The notes: generated from the letters alone by a model not told the origin. A stretch of DNA of 64,000 bases from Flavobacterium sp. CF136 (GCF_000282055.1 NZ_AKJZ01000041.1:47164-111163), one strand, 5' to 3'. Positions 27,601-35,586 are shown, numbered from the stretch's first letter. Made by a program: numbers and translations.

Positions 27601-27826
27601 TTTGGATTTAGTTAGAAAAATGAATTTTAAAAGAGTTCCGAATGTGCAGCAAAGAGGGCGTTATGATTCTGAACCAGTACAATTGATTCTTTCTATTTAC
27701 AGCAGTCTTAATAATCATTTTAAAAACAATAAGAAGCAAATTGAAGTTTCCTTAAATATTTTTGACAGCATGATGAAGTTAGATCATCTGAGATTTTCTG
27801 CTAATAATGCCTTGGATAAACTTTAA
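24665..27826 (+). CDS. STAND NTPase C-terminal sensor part (second piece of the frameshifted gene)
   Basis: This frame is open from 24599 to 27826. Its first listed start is a TTG at 24665, which has no independent start context. The opening residues (KVIIPNHLDIFCRIPDKKDR) continue the NTPase of the previous frame if one base is added near 24603-24608. FFHQTFYDYTFSRQFVE (about residues 75-91) is the typical end of a STAND/NACHT helical module. The remaining roughly 950 residues are helical repeats resembling HEAT or TPR scaffolds, the expected ligand sensor. Without correction of the shift this piece is probably untranslated. Confidence 0.75.
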   Translation: MSSLKDLFDALWDQLINSKKELNLKQILYQISNKMYEQQQIITINLFDGSTRELSYLKSNSLLIESDRELQFFHQTFYDYTFSRQFVESKKSLEKYIKENSQSLYVRSVIKMVIEYYREYDHKEYIRLLRVLVTSASYRFHLKTLVISSFATIKKPTADEMNIASKYILPNFNYAQLFISEVHSSGWFNFLLDKDVPSNYFLYSEKWYHRLYKKLVLKKIISVDYWPDYNYKKQSTDRVTLNLRLFVSNSKDNIEAILNYLIKIPEFEGKQNFMEHFLTDIDHWDNPKLLPLFDIYLAPEDSDTVKDNFWFYHTLEKIIVHDPIFVFNKIKKIILRDFDEDGMFADFSHDQVTLFEKINEIHPDKSFDFFFEIYNSVAEETRFAGSYEEVGSVLYDSYTFSSDIEDAENERADFFLQKVLVNYIKSKVKDYPFFITFFNKYKNSDSVSILKILILGLLEYTELYKKEILDLIKIIYLKNGFSASDDKFQFYLRNLISKSISMYDSYDKEKIVEILLSVKDPHEMYSFSGKESRNEFGSYYGKKKYLFLDILPKTERNSFPVLKKTHMELQRRFPDLQIREFRNNRVRWSVVGAPLPSKAYDNMKMQDWKKTILKYGDTYIRKRNSHSSEGGKTEHCRAFGDAVTSNPEKFYPFLAELLKDNNVSADYLASGIEALIKSNFDTEMLHTLYKQHISRKLDSVNSLHAVRNIDYFINHKSVDAEIMTFLCELLLSVTESNMIKNSKDLLNASLNSLRGAAAHRIIKCSYDYSLQEQIFSTLEQITEDPDDSVIAAILYNLAYLNNFNLERSFKIFLKLIDTDNLEILKNAFRPASYFRNKYYEEMKPFFNKIIENEELHKDGGILIALNWFSGFDKDKICFNKFMSKSSTAKLEILRTAEANIFTDGQIDVKCLDVFFHFLEGDKEFSSAYAGFVLRKFKRSNFKVLLPFMKKYAQSEVYNNEPRYFLQYLLKCSKDYPIECLDLVRKMNFKRVPNVQQRGRYDSEPVQLILSIYSSLNNHFKNNKKQIEVSLNIFDSMMKLDHLRFSANNALDKL

Positions 27827-28041
27827 AATAGATTTCTAATTTATAGTATAAACGTAGATTAAACTATAATCAAATCTTCAATATAGGCCGAGCAAATTTA
27901 ATTTTTAATCTTAAGCCAATTAGTACGATCTGCGTTTGTATTTTTCACTATAATGGCAGCTATTTTTATAGCTATGATTCGCTTATAAGAATGGGGCATT
28001 TAAAAACAGGGAATAAAAAATCTGAGGAAATTTTAATGTTT

Positions 28042-28905
28042 TTACTTTTTTAATACCAAATACGAAAGTGAAGGATCACTTAAAAGCCGTTCCATTTCGG
28101 AATGAACAATATCCTGAATATCCTGTTTTATCTGCAGATAATTTCGTTGAATCATGACATTGTCCAGCTTACGAACAGCCGGAATATCTTTATAATTTTC
28201 TTCCTCTATTTTAAGGGCCTGATGATCGTTTATAATTTCTGAATGAAATGTTTTAAGTTCAATCCTGCAGTCGGGATTGTCTGCCACCATACCCACAAAT
28301 TCGCCTGAACTCAATGCTGAAATTTTAGAAGGAGGTATTGCGGATTCCAATTGTTTGGAGCGGCTGATGGAAGTACCACTGCTGTTTATGGAAAGACTTT
28401 CCCGATCCTGCATTATTTTGCCGAAGCGCTCGGATAACTGCTTGGAGGTGTCCCCAGTAACCTGTCCGCTTATAATGTTTCCCGTAATATTCATTATTAC
28501 ATCAGCCTGTTCGCGTCCATAGTCTTTTCTGAGCTGGCTGAAATCCTGTATGCCCAGACAAGTAGCCACCTTGTTGCTTCTTGCAGTTGCTATAAGGCTG
28601 TCCATATTGTTTAGGTAAATAGTAGGGAATTCATCAAAGATTAAACTTGATTTCATCTTTCCTTTTTTATTGACAAGTTTCACCAATCTATTGACATAAA
28701 GAGATAAAACGGCGCCATAAATTTGTATTTTCTGAGGGTTGTTGCCCATACATATAATCTTTGGTTCCATTGGATTATTAATATCCAGAGTAAAGTCATT
28801 TCCCGATAAAACATAGTACAGAGAAGGTGAGGAGAGCCTTGCCATTGCAATTTTCGCTGTTGCAATCTGTCCCTCCAATTGATCCATTGCATCGTTTAGG
28901 TAAGC
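28042..28905 (-). pseudogene. TraG/VirD4-type conjugation coupling protein, C-terminal remnant
   Basis: The minus frame 28042-28887 (281 codons) extends in phase to about 28905 (PAYLNDAMDQLEG) and then meets a stop. It encodes the C-terminal half of a type IV coupling ATPase: KGKMKSSLIFDEFPTIYLNN is the Walker B region, followed by ATARSNKVATCLGIQDFSQL and VTGDTSKQLSERFGKIMQDR, typical of Bacteroidota TraG/mobilisation ATPases. The N-terminal membrane helices and Walker A are missing. The break coincides with the beginning of a plus-strand remnant, so this is a rearrangement junction and the protein is surely non-functional. Confidence 0.85.
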
Positions 28906-29337
28906 AGGTTAAAAATAGACTTTAAAGACGCGGATACCAACGGTAACTTCAAAATAAATCATTATCATCAAAATTACGGGTATGATCTTGAGGCAAGTTT
29001 AGCTAAACATCCAATAAAAGAACTAAAAAACAGCGAATTCAGGGAAAACCTTATTTCTTCATTAAAAAAAGGTAACATACAGTCAGTTACTTTCCTGATT
29101 AATGGTACTGAGAAGAAACAGTTTGTAGAGGCTAATCCTCATTTTAAAAATATCAATATTTATGATGGCAGTATGCAGCGTATCAACAATCGTGAGAGTA
29201 AAGAACAGAGACAGGGAAATGCAGAAGACAAATCAACAGTGAAGGACAAAAAAACTGATCAAGATGTAAATACTCAGGAGTCAGACGCAGGAGAAAGGAA
29301 AAACCTTAAAAAGAAAAGGATATCCAATTCAATTTAG
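28906..29337 (+). pseudogene. DUF3945-family protein, C-terminal remnant
   Basis: A plus-strand frame is open from 28900 to the TAG at 29335 but has no plausible start. Its translation (NYGYDLEASLAKHPIKELKN, then SLKKGNIQSVTFLINGTEKK and ANPHFKNINIYDGSMQRINN) is the end of a DUF3945 domain, followed by a lysine-rich tail. It closely parallels the C-terminus of the next gene, so the two are paralogues in tandem. The 5' part was lost at the junction with the coupling-protein remnant near 28905. I count it as a genuine broken gene because the homology runs over more than 100 codons. Confidence 0.75.
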
Positions 29338-29358
29338 TTGTATTAAAATCCAATCTTT

Positions 29359-30414
29359 ATGAATAAACCGCATGAAGTTAACCGAGTAGAAATAGAACTG
29401 GCGCATTGGCAATCAAAAGAAGCACGTTTTGAAAAATATTTCCAAGGAAAATTGGCCGATAATAGAGCCCTTCTTACAGCAAAGTTGCAACATTATGAAG
29501 GTATCATTGCAAAATATAAATCCTCGAAAAGTCTGGAAGAAGTATTTGCAGTTCGGCTTGTGCTGCATGAACGCAAAAAAATAGTTAAGCAGCTGTTTCC
29601 AAATTTCTATGCAAGAATATTAAGGAAGCTTATTCATGTTTTATTTGTTGGAAAGATTAGAGAAGCGAGATATAATAGGGAACAGCAGCAAAATCGCGAG
29701 AATGTGATAAAGACTATTATGAAAACCGGCTTTAAAGATGCTGTTCCTAAAGTTAATGAGCAAATGCGAAATGGACTTTCAAAATTTGAGGTGCCGGTCA
29801 ATTATTATCTTAATGAAAATGAACGCGTAATTCACCGACTGTTTTTTTCTAAAAACCAGAACGAACAGTATGAATTTGACGGATACAGAATGACGATGTA
29901 CAATGAGTTAAATCCAGATGGGTTTAAAGAACATTTCTTTAAGGCTGATGGCTCCAATGTCTTTAATCTTAAAGAATCATTTAATTTATTGTCAGGAAGA
30001 GCAGTGGAGAAAGATGGAAAGTGGCTGCAATTGGATCTGTGCGATAGAAATGGTGAAGATAATTACAGGGTTAAAGAGTTTCACTCAGATTTTGCTTTTG
30101 ATCTGGAAAAAACTATTCTCAGCCTTCCGTTAGAACAGCTTCGTGACGAATCTTCTAAAACAAAACTGTTTCAGTCATTAAGAGAAGGTAATCTGGCTGA
30201 AGTTACTTTTTCGAAGAACAAATCAGAGACAAGGTATATTGCATGCAGCCCTCAGTTCAGGTCAGTAAACATTTATAACGAGAATCTACATAAAATAAGT
30301 CTGGCTGAGGCTGTGAATAAGAAATACAGCAGAACTGTCAGACAAAATGAAAAGCCTGTTATAAAGTTAGAGGAAAAAGAATCCCGTAATAAAGTAAAAA
30401 AAATAATCCGATAA
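29359..30414 (+). CDS. DUF3945-containing mobile-element protein
   Basis: A 351-residue protein. The N-terminal 130 residues are a basic, coiled helical region (VNRVEIELAHWQSKEARFEK). The C-terminal half is a DUF3945 domain (NLKESFNLLSGRAVEKDGKW, then FDLEKTILSLPLEQLRDESS and RYIACSPQFRSVNIYNENLH), ending in a lysine-rich tail. DUF3945 proteins are common in Bacteroidota conjugative elements, usually near topoisomerase and transfer genes, and have no established biochemical role. It begins 21 bp after a truncated paralogue and is followed at 11 bp by a small winged-helix-like gene, so these form an operon. Confidence 0.8.
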   Translation: MNKPHEVNRVEIELAHWQSKEARFEKYFQGKLADNRALLTAKLQHYEGIIAKYKSSKSLEEVFAVRLVLHERKKIVKQLFPNFYARILRKLIHVLFVGKIREARYNREQQQNRENVIKTIMKTGFKDAVPKVNEQMRNGLSKFEVPVNYYLNENERVIHRLFFSKNQNEQYEFDGYRMTMYNELNPDGFKEHFFKADGSNVFNLKESFNLLSGRAVEKDGKWLQLDLCDRNGEDNYRVKEFHSDFAFDLEKTILSLPLEQLRDESSKTKLFQSLREGNLAEVTFSKNKSETRYIACSPQFRSVNIYNENLHKISLAEAVNKKYSRTVRQNEKPVIKLEEKESRNKVKKIIR

Positions 30415-30425
30415 AATTTATAACT

Positions 30426-30719
30426 ATGGAAAGTTTAAATGCATTGTCAGATTTTTTCACTGCAATTAAAAAAGATTTCAGGATCAGTACGACGCATATC
30501 GCTATATATGCCGCTCTGCTGCAGTGCCGGGCAGATAAGGGTTTTATAAATCCTATAGAGGTATACAGGCATGAAGTTGCACTTGTAGCCAAAGTGCTAT
30601 CTGCCTATACCTATCATAAATGTATCCGTGAATTAAGTTCATATGGATATTTAAAATATGAGCCATCTTTTAAGAAGACTCAGGGGAGTAAGATTTATTT
30701 TATGGATAGTATCAATTGA
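30426..30719 (+). CDS. Small winged-helix-like DNA-binding protein
   Basis: A 97-residue protein following the DUF3945 gene by 11 bp. The pattern THIAIYAALLQCRADKGFIN, then HEVALVAKVLSAYTYHKCIR and ELSSYGYLKYEPSF, is that of a replication-initiator or MarR-like winged helix in which the recognition helix precedes a beta-wing. Similar small proteins occur in Bacteroidota mobile elements. It may regulate the element's transfer or excision. No partner or target is visible. Confidence 0.65.
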   Translation: MESLNALSDFFTAIKKDFRISTTHIAIYAALLQCRADKGFINPIEVYRHEVALVAKVLSAYTYHKCIRELSSYGYLKYEPSFKKTQGSKIYFMDSIN

Positions 30720-30746
30720 CAATACAATTGATTTTAAAATAGGATT

Positions 30747-31088
30747 ATGAAAGAGTGCACATTTGAAAATCTACCATATATAATTGGAAAATTATATTCA
30801 AAAGTTAGTAAAATAGAGAAATTAATTAAAATCAGTCAAATCTCTGCAAATAATTCCGATGAAGAATTGATGACAATAGAAGCTGCTGCTGAATTATTAA
30901 AATTATCTGTAGCTACAATATACACTAAGGTCTCCAAGAATGAAATTCCGGTAAATAAGCAGGGAAAACGTCTTTACTTTTATAAACAAGAGCTTCTAAA
31001 TTGGATAAAATCAGGAAGAATAAAAACTATAGATGAAATTAAACAAAATGTTGAGGTAAAATTTAGTTCAGATAGATATTCAAAATAG
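30747..31088 (+). CDS. Excisionase-type helix-turn-helix protein
   Basis: A 113-residue protein. A helical N-terminus (YIIGKLYSKVSKIEKLIKIS) precedes an HTH_17/excisionase-type DNA-binding domain (LMTIEAAAELLKLSVATIYT, then KVSKNEIPVNKQGKRLYFYK and QELLNWI). Such proteins act as recombination directionality factors or as regulators in tyrosine-recombinase elements. It is the last plus-strand gene before the convergent integrase and is followed by a strong terminator. Confidence 0.85.
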   Translation: MKECTFENLPYIIGKLYSKVSKIEKLIKISQISANNSDEELMTIEAAAELLKLSVATIYTKVSKNEIPVNKQGKRLYFYKQELLNWIKSGRIKTIDEIKQNVEVKFSSDRYSK

Positions 31089-31118
31089 TTTTATTTACCT
31101 GTTAATGAAGTAAGATAA

Positions 31119-31150
31119 AGACATCACGATTTATACGTGATGTCTTTTTT
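31119..31150 (+). terminator. Intrinsic terminator between the HTH gene and the integrase
   Basis: AGACATCACG (31119-31128) pairs perfectly with CGTGATGTCT (31136-31145) across a 7-nt loop and is followed by TTTTT. It ends the plus-strand operon of the element and could also serve the convergent integrase gene. Confidence 0.88.
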
Positions 31151-31168
31151 ATAAATGAAGCACACAAA

Positions 31169-32308
31169 TTATATAAAAGATATCCTAGAGGTCGTTTCCC
31201 TTTTTTTCTCATCTATAATTTTGGCATAAATTTGAGTAGTCTTTACACTTTTGTGACCTAACATTTTTGACAGTGTAAAGATATCTGTACCGGAAGAAAC
31301 CTGCAAAGTAGCGTAGGTATGCCTGAAACAATGAAATGTAATATGTTTCATTATTCCTGCTCTGGCAACCCAAACAGGCAGTACTCTGTCAACCTCCCAT
31401 TTTTTTAGACCGTGAAAAACTTTCTCATTTTCTCCCTGTATTCCTAATATTTCGAATGCCTGTTCTGAAATTGGCATTGTCTGAAGACCTTCTGTTTTCT
31501 TCTGCTTGAATCTAATATAGTACCCATCATTTTCAATATATTCAATTTCGGCCCATGTTAATTTTGCGATATCAGAGTATCTCAGCCCGGTCATAACAGA
31601 GAATACCGAAATTCTATATACGATATCATTAGAACAGGGGGTTGAAAATAGCTTTTTGGCTTCTGCGTGAGTTAGAAAATTTCGTTGAGATTCCTGCTCT
31701 TTTATAGAGTCGACAGAAGCATTTATATCCTTTCTTAACTTACCTTCTTTATGTGCCAGCTTCAATGTAGCTTTGATTTTATTATGATAAGACAAAGCTG
31801 TATTTCGGGACAAAGTTTTTTCCGGATCCCTCAGACTTTTAGCTTTTAATAAATAATATTTAAAATCTTCTATAAAAGATACTGTTATGTCTTTGAAAGC
31901 AACTTGCCGGCCTTTAAGAAATGATTCAAAATGGATAATGGAACAATTCCAGTTTTGGTAATTATTTCCTTCTTTCTTTTCCGCAGCTTTTTTAAAATAC
32001 TTTAAAAATGGTTCATTTTCATTTTTTTGAATTTCCATTTGTTCTTTTTCAAAAGCGGAATATATCGCATCCTTGTACAATTCATTTTGTTTTCGAATTC
32101 TTATTAATTCAGCAGTATGGCTGATCTCAATATTTGAGATTTTTTGAATTTGATTCAGTGGTTTTTCATACAGATACAATTTAAGGAATTCTCTTCTGGT
32201 ATATTCATTTGTCTGATGATTTAGTATTGGCGGGTAATAATCTAAATAAAGAGATATTTTGCCTCTTGAAATTACTTTTTGTCTCAATGTTACACTTGTC
32301 TTTTTCAT
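31169..32308 (-). CDS. Tyrosine-type site-specific integrase
   Basis: A 379-residue recombinase with an arm-type DNA-binding N-terminus (TLRQKVISRGKISLYLDYYP), a SAM-like core-binding domain (about 100-210) and a catalytic domain. The catalytic residues are Arg in VMTGLRYSDIAKL, Lys in the FKQKKTEGL hairpin, His-x-x-Arg in HCFRHTYATL, His in LGHKSV and the nucleophile Tyr in TTQIYAKI. It resembles integrases of Bacteroidota integrative elements. Its start overlaps the excisionase-like gene by ATGA, and the pair lies next to the 3' end of mnmE, the probable chromosomal target. Confidence 0.95.
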   Translation of the reverse strand: MKKTSVTLRQKVISRGKISLYLDYYPPILNHQTNEYTRREFLKLYLYEKPLNQIQKISNIEISHTAELIRIRKQNELYKDAIYSAFEKEQMEIQKNENEPFLKYFKKAAEKKEGNNYQNWNCSIIHFESFLKGRQVAFKDITVSFIEDFKYYLLKAKSLRDPEKTLSRNTALSYHNKIKATLKLAHKEGKLRKDINASVDSIKEQESQRNFLTHAEAKKLFSTPCSNDIVYRISVFSVMTGLRYSDIAKLTWAEIEYIENDGYYIRFKQKKTEGLQTMPISEQAFEILGIQGENEKVFHGLKKWEVDRVLPVWVARAGIMKHITFHCFRHTYATLQVSSGTDIFTLSKMLGHKSVKTTQIYAKIIDEKKRETTSRISFI

Positions 32309-32868
32309 ATTCTTCCTGCATTAAATATAATATCAATATCATTTTTCGCTACATAATTAAATTTTCCAACAGAATATTTAGATATGCCATGCCGCTGTAT
32401 CAGCATATACAAAGCTCCTGGAGATATTCCGAACTTTTGCTGGATTTGGGTTATAGTATAACAATTATCCAATCCTGGGAATTCCTGTATTGGGCGAAGT
32501 ACAGTTTGATCTAAGGGGAGTGTAAAGAAGGTGTCCATATCACTTCTTCGGATTACGGTTCTTGTCCCAAATTTTGCGATGTCAAGTTCTCCTCTTGATA
32601 TAATTCTGTAAATAGTCCTTCGGCTGATTCCAAATAGGGCACTAGCCTGTTTCACGCTAATGAAATCTTTTGTCTTTATGACTTCAAGCTGGGGGTTTTT
32701 GGCAATTTCAGTCTGCCTGTTGCTTTCATCAATTTTTGATTGTCTGGTTCTTGCCTTGTAAGCTCTGCTGCTGCATTTTAGGGAGCAGTACTGTGTTTTT
32801 GTTGTCTGTGCTGTAAATTCATTTTGACAGAATTGACAAATACGGGCAATCTTCATGTTTGTACTCAT
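32305..32868 (-). CDS. Zinc-finger plus double-HTH protein coupled to the integrase (excisionase-like)
   Basis: A 187-residue protein. The N-terminus holds a four-cysteine zinc ribbon (CQFCQNEFTAQTTKTQYCSL, then KCSS). Two tandem HTH_17-type modules follow: FISVKQASALFGISRRTIYR with VIRRSDMDTFF, then YTITQIQQKFGISPGALYML with VAKNDIDIIF. It is translationally coupled (ATGA) to the integrase, so it probably directs integrase activity or its expression. The tandem HTH arrangement with a zinc finger is more elaborate than a simple excisionase. Confidence 0.82.
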   Translation of the reverse strand: MSTNMKIARICQFCQNEFTAQTTKTQYCSLKCSSRAYKARTRQSKIDESNRQTEIAKNPQLEVIKTKDFISVKQASALFGISRRTIYRIISRGELDIAKFGTRTVIRRSDMDTFFTLPLDQTVLRPIQEFPGLDNCYTITQIQQKFGISPGALYMLIQRHGISKYSVGKFNYVAKNDIDIIFNAGRI

Positions 32869-32945
32869 AGAAATGTGACTTTAAGTGTCCCACTGTGACT
32901 ATGTGTGTCTCTACGTGCCATGATTTGGCCAAAAAAAAATAATTT

Positions 32946-32985
32946 TTGTACCTCAATAAAACGAGGTACAAATGCGGTACAAATT
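32946..32985. repeat. Repeated GTACC/GGTAC sites, probable integrase-binding or att-flank sites
   Basis: TTGTACCTC (32946-32954) is the inverse of GAGGTACAA (32963-32971). A second copy, GCGGTACAAAT, follows so that GGTACAAAT occurs twice at an 11-bp spacing. The sites lie upstream of the integrase operon and about 120 bp from the mnmE stop codon. Arm-type integrase sites usually look like this. Confidence 0.5.
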
Positions 32986-33027
32986 TAAGCAAAATATCAC
33001 TTAATATCCAAAAGATAATGTAAATAA

Positions 33028-33068
33028 AAAACAGTTAAAATATTGATAATCAATATTTTAACTGTTTT
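33028..33068. terminator. Long bidirectional hairpin terminator after mnmE
   Basis: AAAACAGTTAAAATATTGAT (33028-33047) and its exact complement (33049-33068) form a perfect 20-bp palindrome centred on one base. It lies 31 bp past the mnmE stop and separates the chromosome from the element's integrase operon. Confidence 0.8.
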
Positions 33069-33099
33069 ACTTGTTGTTATTTTGTGATGTTTTGTCCTG

Positions 33100-34500
33100 C
33101 TACTTTCCGATGCAAAAGTTAGCAAAAATATTCCCCAGTAATTCGTCATTACTGACTTGTCCTGTAATAAGTCCGAATTGATACAAAGCTTCACGAATAT
33201 CCAGAGCTATTAAGTCGCTTGATAAATTTGTTTCAAGACCAAATTTTACTTTTGTAATTTCATCTAACGCTTTTAGTAACGAGTCATAATGTCTTGTATT
33301 TGTTACAATTGTTTCATTATTTCGAAGCGCACCTGTATTTACAAATGAAAGTAATTCATTCTTTAAATCATCAACACCAATTTTTTCTTTAGCAGAAATT
33401 TTTAAAAGTTTCAAGTTTAAAGTTTCAAGTTTTTGGTCGATGTTTTTGATTTCATTTTCGCTTAATAAATCGACTTTATTTACAACAACTAAAATTGGTT
33501 TAAGTGGATACTTATTTTTAACTTTTTCAATTTCGATAATATAGTCAGAACCTGAAACCTGAAACCTGAAACCATCAAACAAAAAGACTACAACTTGTGC
33601 CTGTTCTATTTTTTCGAAGGTTTTTTTGATTCCGATGCTTTCTACAACATCTTTTGTTTCACGGATTCCTGCAGTGTCAATAAATCTGAAACCTATTCCG
33701 CCAATAACAAGCTCATCTTCAATTGTATCACGTGTGGTTCCTGCAATTTCAGAGACAATCGCCCGTTCTTCGTTTAATAAAGCATTTAATAAAGTCGATT
33801 TTCCAACGTTTGGTTCTCCAACAATAGCCACAGGAATTCCGTTTTTAATTACATTTCCAACCGCAAATGAATCAATTAAACGTTTCAAAACAAACTCAAT
33901 CCTGTTTAATAATTCATAAAATTGGGTTCTGTCCGCAAATTCTACATCTTCTTCTGCAAAATCTAATTCCAACTCAATTAGAGAAGCAAAATTCAAAAGT
34001 TCTTCACGCAATTTGGCTATTTCATTACTAAAACCGCCACGCATTTGTTGCATAGCAATTTGATGTGAAGCTTCATTATCTGATGAAATCAAATCGGCAA
34101 CAGCTTCAGCTTGTGATAAATCCAGCTTTCCATTCAAAAAAGCTCTCAGGGTGAATTCCCCAGGATCTGCCATACGGCATCCTTTTCTTAATAATAACTG
34201 AATAATTTGCTGCTGAATATAAGTAGAACCGTGGCAGGAAATTTCGACAGTATTTTCACCTGTATAGGAATTAGGGCCTTTAAATACTGAAATTAATACT
34301 TCGTCCAGTGTTTTGTTATCATCAACGATATGCCCTAAGTGCAGGGTATGTGTCTTTTGTGTGGTTAAATCTTTATTTTTTATTGATTTAAAAACAGAGT
34401 TCCCAATAGCAATAGCTTCTGAACCTGAAATTCGAATGATGGCAATAGCTCCGGCTCCGGAAGGCGTAGCCAAAGCAACTATAGAATCTTGATTTATCAT
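33100..34500 (-). CDS. mnmE: tRNA modification GTPase MnmE
   Basis: 466 residues from the ATG at 34500 (MINQDSIVALATPSGAGAIA, the usual N-terminus); an upstream in-frame ATG at 34536 would add an atypical extension. The N-terminal tetrahydrofolate-binding domain (1-120) is followed by a helical region with an inserted Ras-like GTPase: G1 GEPNVGKST, G3 DTAGIRET and G4 NKVD. The C-terminus is the catalytic CIGK motif (ANFCIGK). With MnmG it makes carboxymethylaminomethyluridine at tRNA wobble position 34. Its 3' end faces the integrase of the element, and mnmE (trmE) is a known attachment gene for integrative islands in other phyla. Confidence 0.97.
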   Translation of the reverse strand: MINQDSIVALATPSGAGAIAIIRISGSEAIAIGNSVFKSIKNKDLTTQKTHTLHLGHIVDDNKTLDEVLISVFKGPNSYTGENTVEISCHGSTYIQQQIIQLLLRKGCRMADPGEFTLRAFLNGKLDLSQAEAVADLISSDNEASHQIAMQQMRGGFSNEIAKLREELLNFASLIELELDFAEEDVEFADRTQFYELLNRIEFVLKRLIDSFAVGNVIKNGIPVAIVGEPNVGKSTLLNALLNEERAIVSEIAGTTRDTIEDELVIGGIGFRFIDTAGIRETKDVVESIGIKKTFEKIEQAQVVVFLFDGFRFQVSGSDYIIEIEKVKNKYPLKPILVVVNKVDLLSENEIKNIDQKLETLNLKLLKISAKEKIGVDDLKNELLSFVNTGALRNNETIVTNTRHYDSLLKALDEITKVKFGLETNLSSDLIALDIREALYQFGLITGQVSNDELLGNIFANFCIGK

Positions 34501-34611
34501 AAGGCAAAGGTATAAAAAAAGGCTCAATTTTGCCAATAAGACTGCCAGACTTAAACCTGACTTTTAAGCTTTCAAAAAGTGGTATTTAAGAAATTATTAA
34601 CTGTTAAATTA

Positions 34612-34655
34612 CTGATAATTATCAGGTTAAAATCTTTTCAGAATCGTTAAATTTG
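34612..34655 (+). promoter_or_regulatory. Promoter of the universal stress gene with a perfect palindrome
   Basis: CTGATAATTATCAG (34612-34625) is a perfect 14-bp palindrome about 23 bp upstream of TAAATTTG (34648-34655), which fits the TAnnTTTG -7 element. The palindrome sits where a -33 region would be, so a dimeric regulator could act there. Confidence 0.45.
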
Positions 34656-34682
34656 AGTAGAAACTAATTAATCCAATATAAA

Positions 34683-35516
34683 ATGAAAAAGATATTATTT
34701 CCAACCGATTTTTCTGAAGCTGCAACAAATGCATTTATTCATGCTTTAGAATTTGCCAAAATTGTTAATGCTGAGCTTATCTTACTTCATACTTTTGAAA
34801 TTCCGGTATATGACAGTCAGTTTTTTCCTGAAAATTATGCAGCAATTTACAGTTCTATTGAGTTGGCGAAATTTGAAATGTTTAAGGACGAAATACCAAA
34901 ATTGAAAGCTATAGCTACGGAACGAAATTTAGAAGGTATTGTGATTAAACATCGTTTAATGGATGGTGATTTGATATATAACTTGAAAAATGTTGTTGCC
35001 GAGGATAATATTGACTTTGTAATTATGGGGACAAATGGAATTTCAGACTGGACAACATTCTTTTTAGGATCCAATACAAGTTCTGTCATTTCAGGAGTTG
35101 AAGTTCCGGTTTTATGTGTGCCGATAGATGCTAAATTCAAAAAAATAAAAATAATTGGTTTTACAACTCGTTATCGTGAAAAAGATAAAAAAGAACTGAG
35201 GAAAGTATTGAAAATAGCCAAAAAAACTAATGCCAAAGTTCGAAGTTTATATGTTAAAACTACAGCTTCAGATGTTTCTCTGGAAACCATAAAAGAATGG
35301 GAAAGAGAGTTTTCTGATGAAAATGTAGAATTTTTAGTCCTGCCAAGTGACGACGTAAAAGAAACAATAATCGATTTTATACTCTTTAAAGATATTGATA
35401 TCCTCACCACTATTACCCATAAAAGATCCTTTTTTGAAAGTCTTTTTGATTCGGGTTTTACTAAAAAAATAACAAAAGAAGTTTCAATTCCTGTATTAGT
35501 GATGCATGATAATTAA
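34683..35516 (+). CDS. Tandem universal stress protein (UspA family)
   Basis: A 277-residue protein with two Usp domains. The first (1-145) begins MKKILFPTDFSEAATNAFIH and ends with the nucleotide-binding loop MGTNGISDWTTFFLGSNTSS followed by VISGVEVPVLCVP (the G-x2-G-x9-G-S/T type motif). The second (155-277) is more diverged but ends with FTKKITKEVSIPVLVM. It is a cytoplasmic stress protein whose exact role in Flavobacteria is unknown. It is monocistronic with its own promoter and the next gene has a separate one. Confidence 0.9.
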   Translation: MKKILFPTDFSEAATNAFIHALEFAKIVNAELILLHTFEIPVYDSQFFPENYAAIYSSIELAKFEMFKDEIPKLKAIATERNLEGIVIKHRLMDGDLIYNLKNVVAEDNIDFVIMGTNGISDWTTFFLGSNTSSVISGVEVPVLCVPIDAKFKKIKIIGFTTRYREKDKKELRKVLKIAKKTNAKVRSLYVKTTASDVSLETIKEWEREFSDENVEFLVLPSDDVKETIIDFILFKDIDILTTITHKRSFFESLFDSGFTKKITKEVSIPVLVMHDN

Positions 35517-35558
35517 ATTTCTGAAGTAATTAAGGGGCAATTTTGTAATGGTATAACT

Positions 35559-35566
35559 TATATTTG
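35559..35566 (+). promoter_or_regulatory. Probable -7 element for the MutS-like gene
   Basis: TATATTTG fits TAnnTTTG and lies 20 bp before the ATG at 35587. A good -33 TTG at the standard spacing is not evident. Confidence 0.35.
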
Positions 35567-35586
35567 TGTTTCATTAAATTATAAAC

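Noticed and set aside
32209..32514. Plus-strand open frame across the integrase/excisionase junction
   Set aside because: It is antisense to two well-supported genes and has no recognisable motif.
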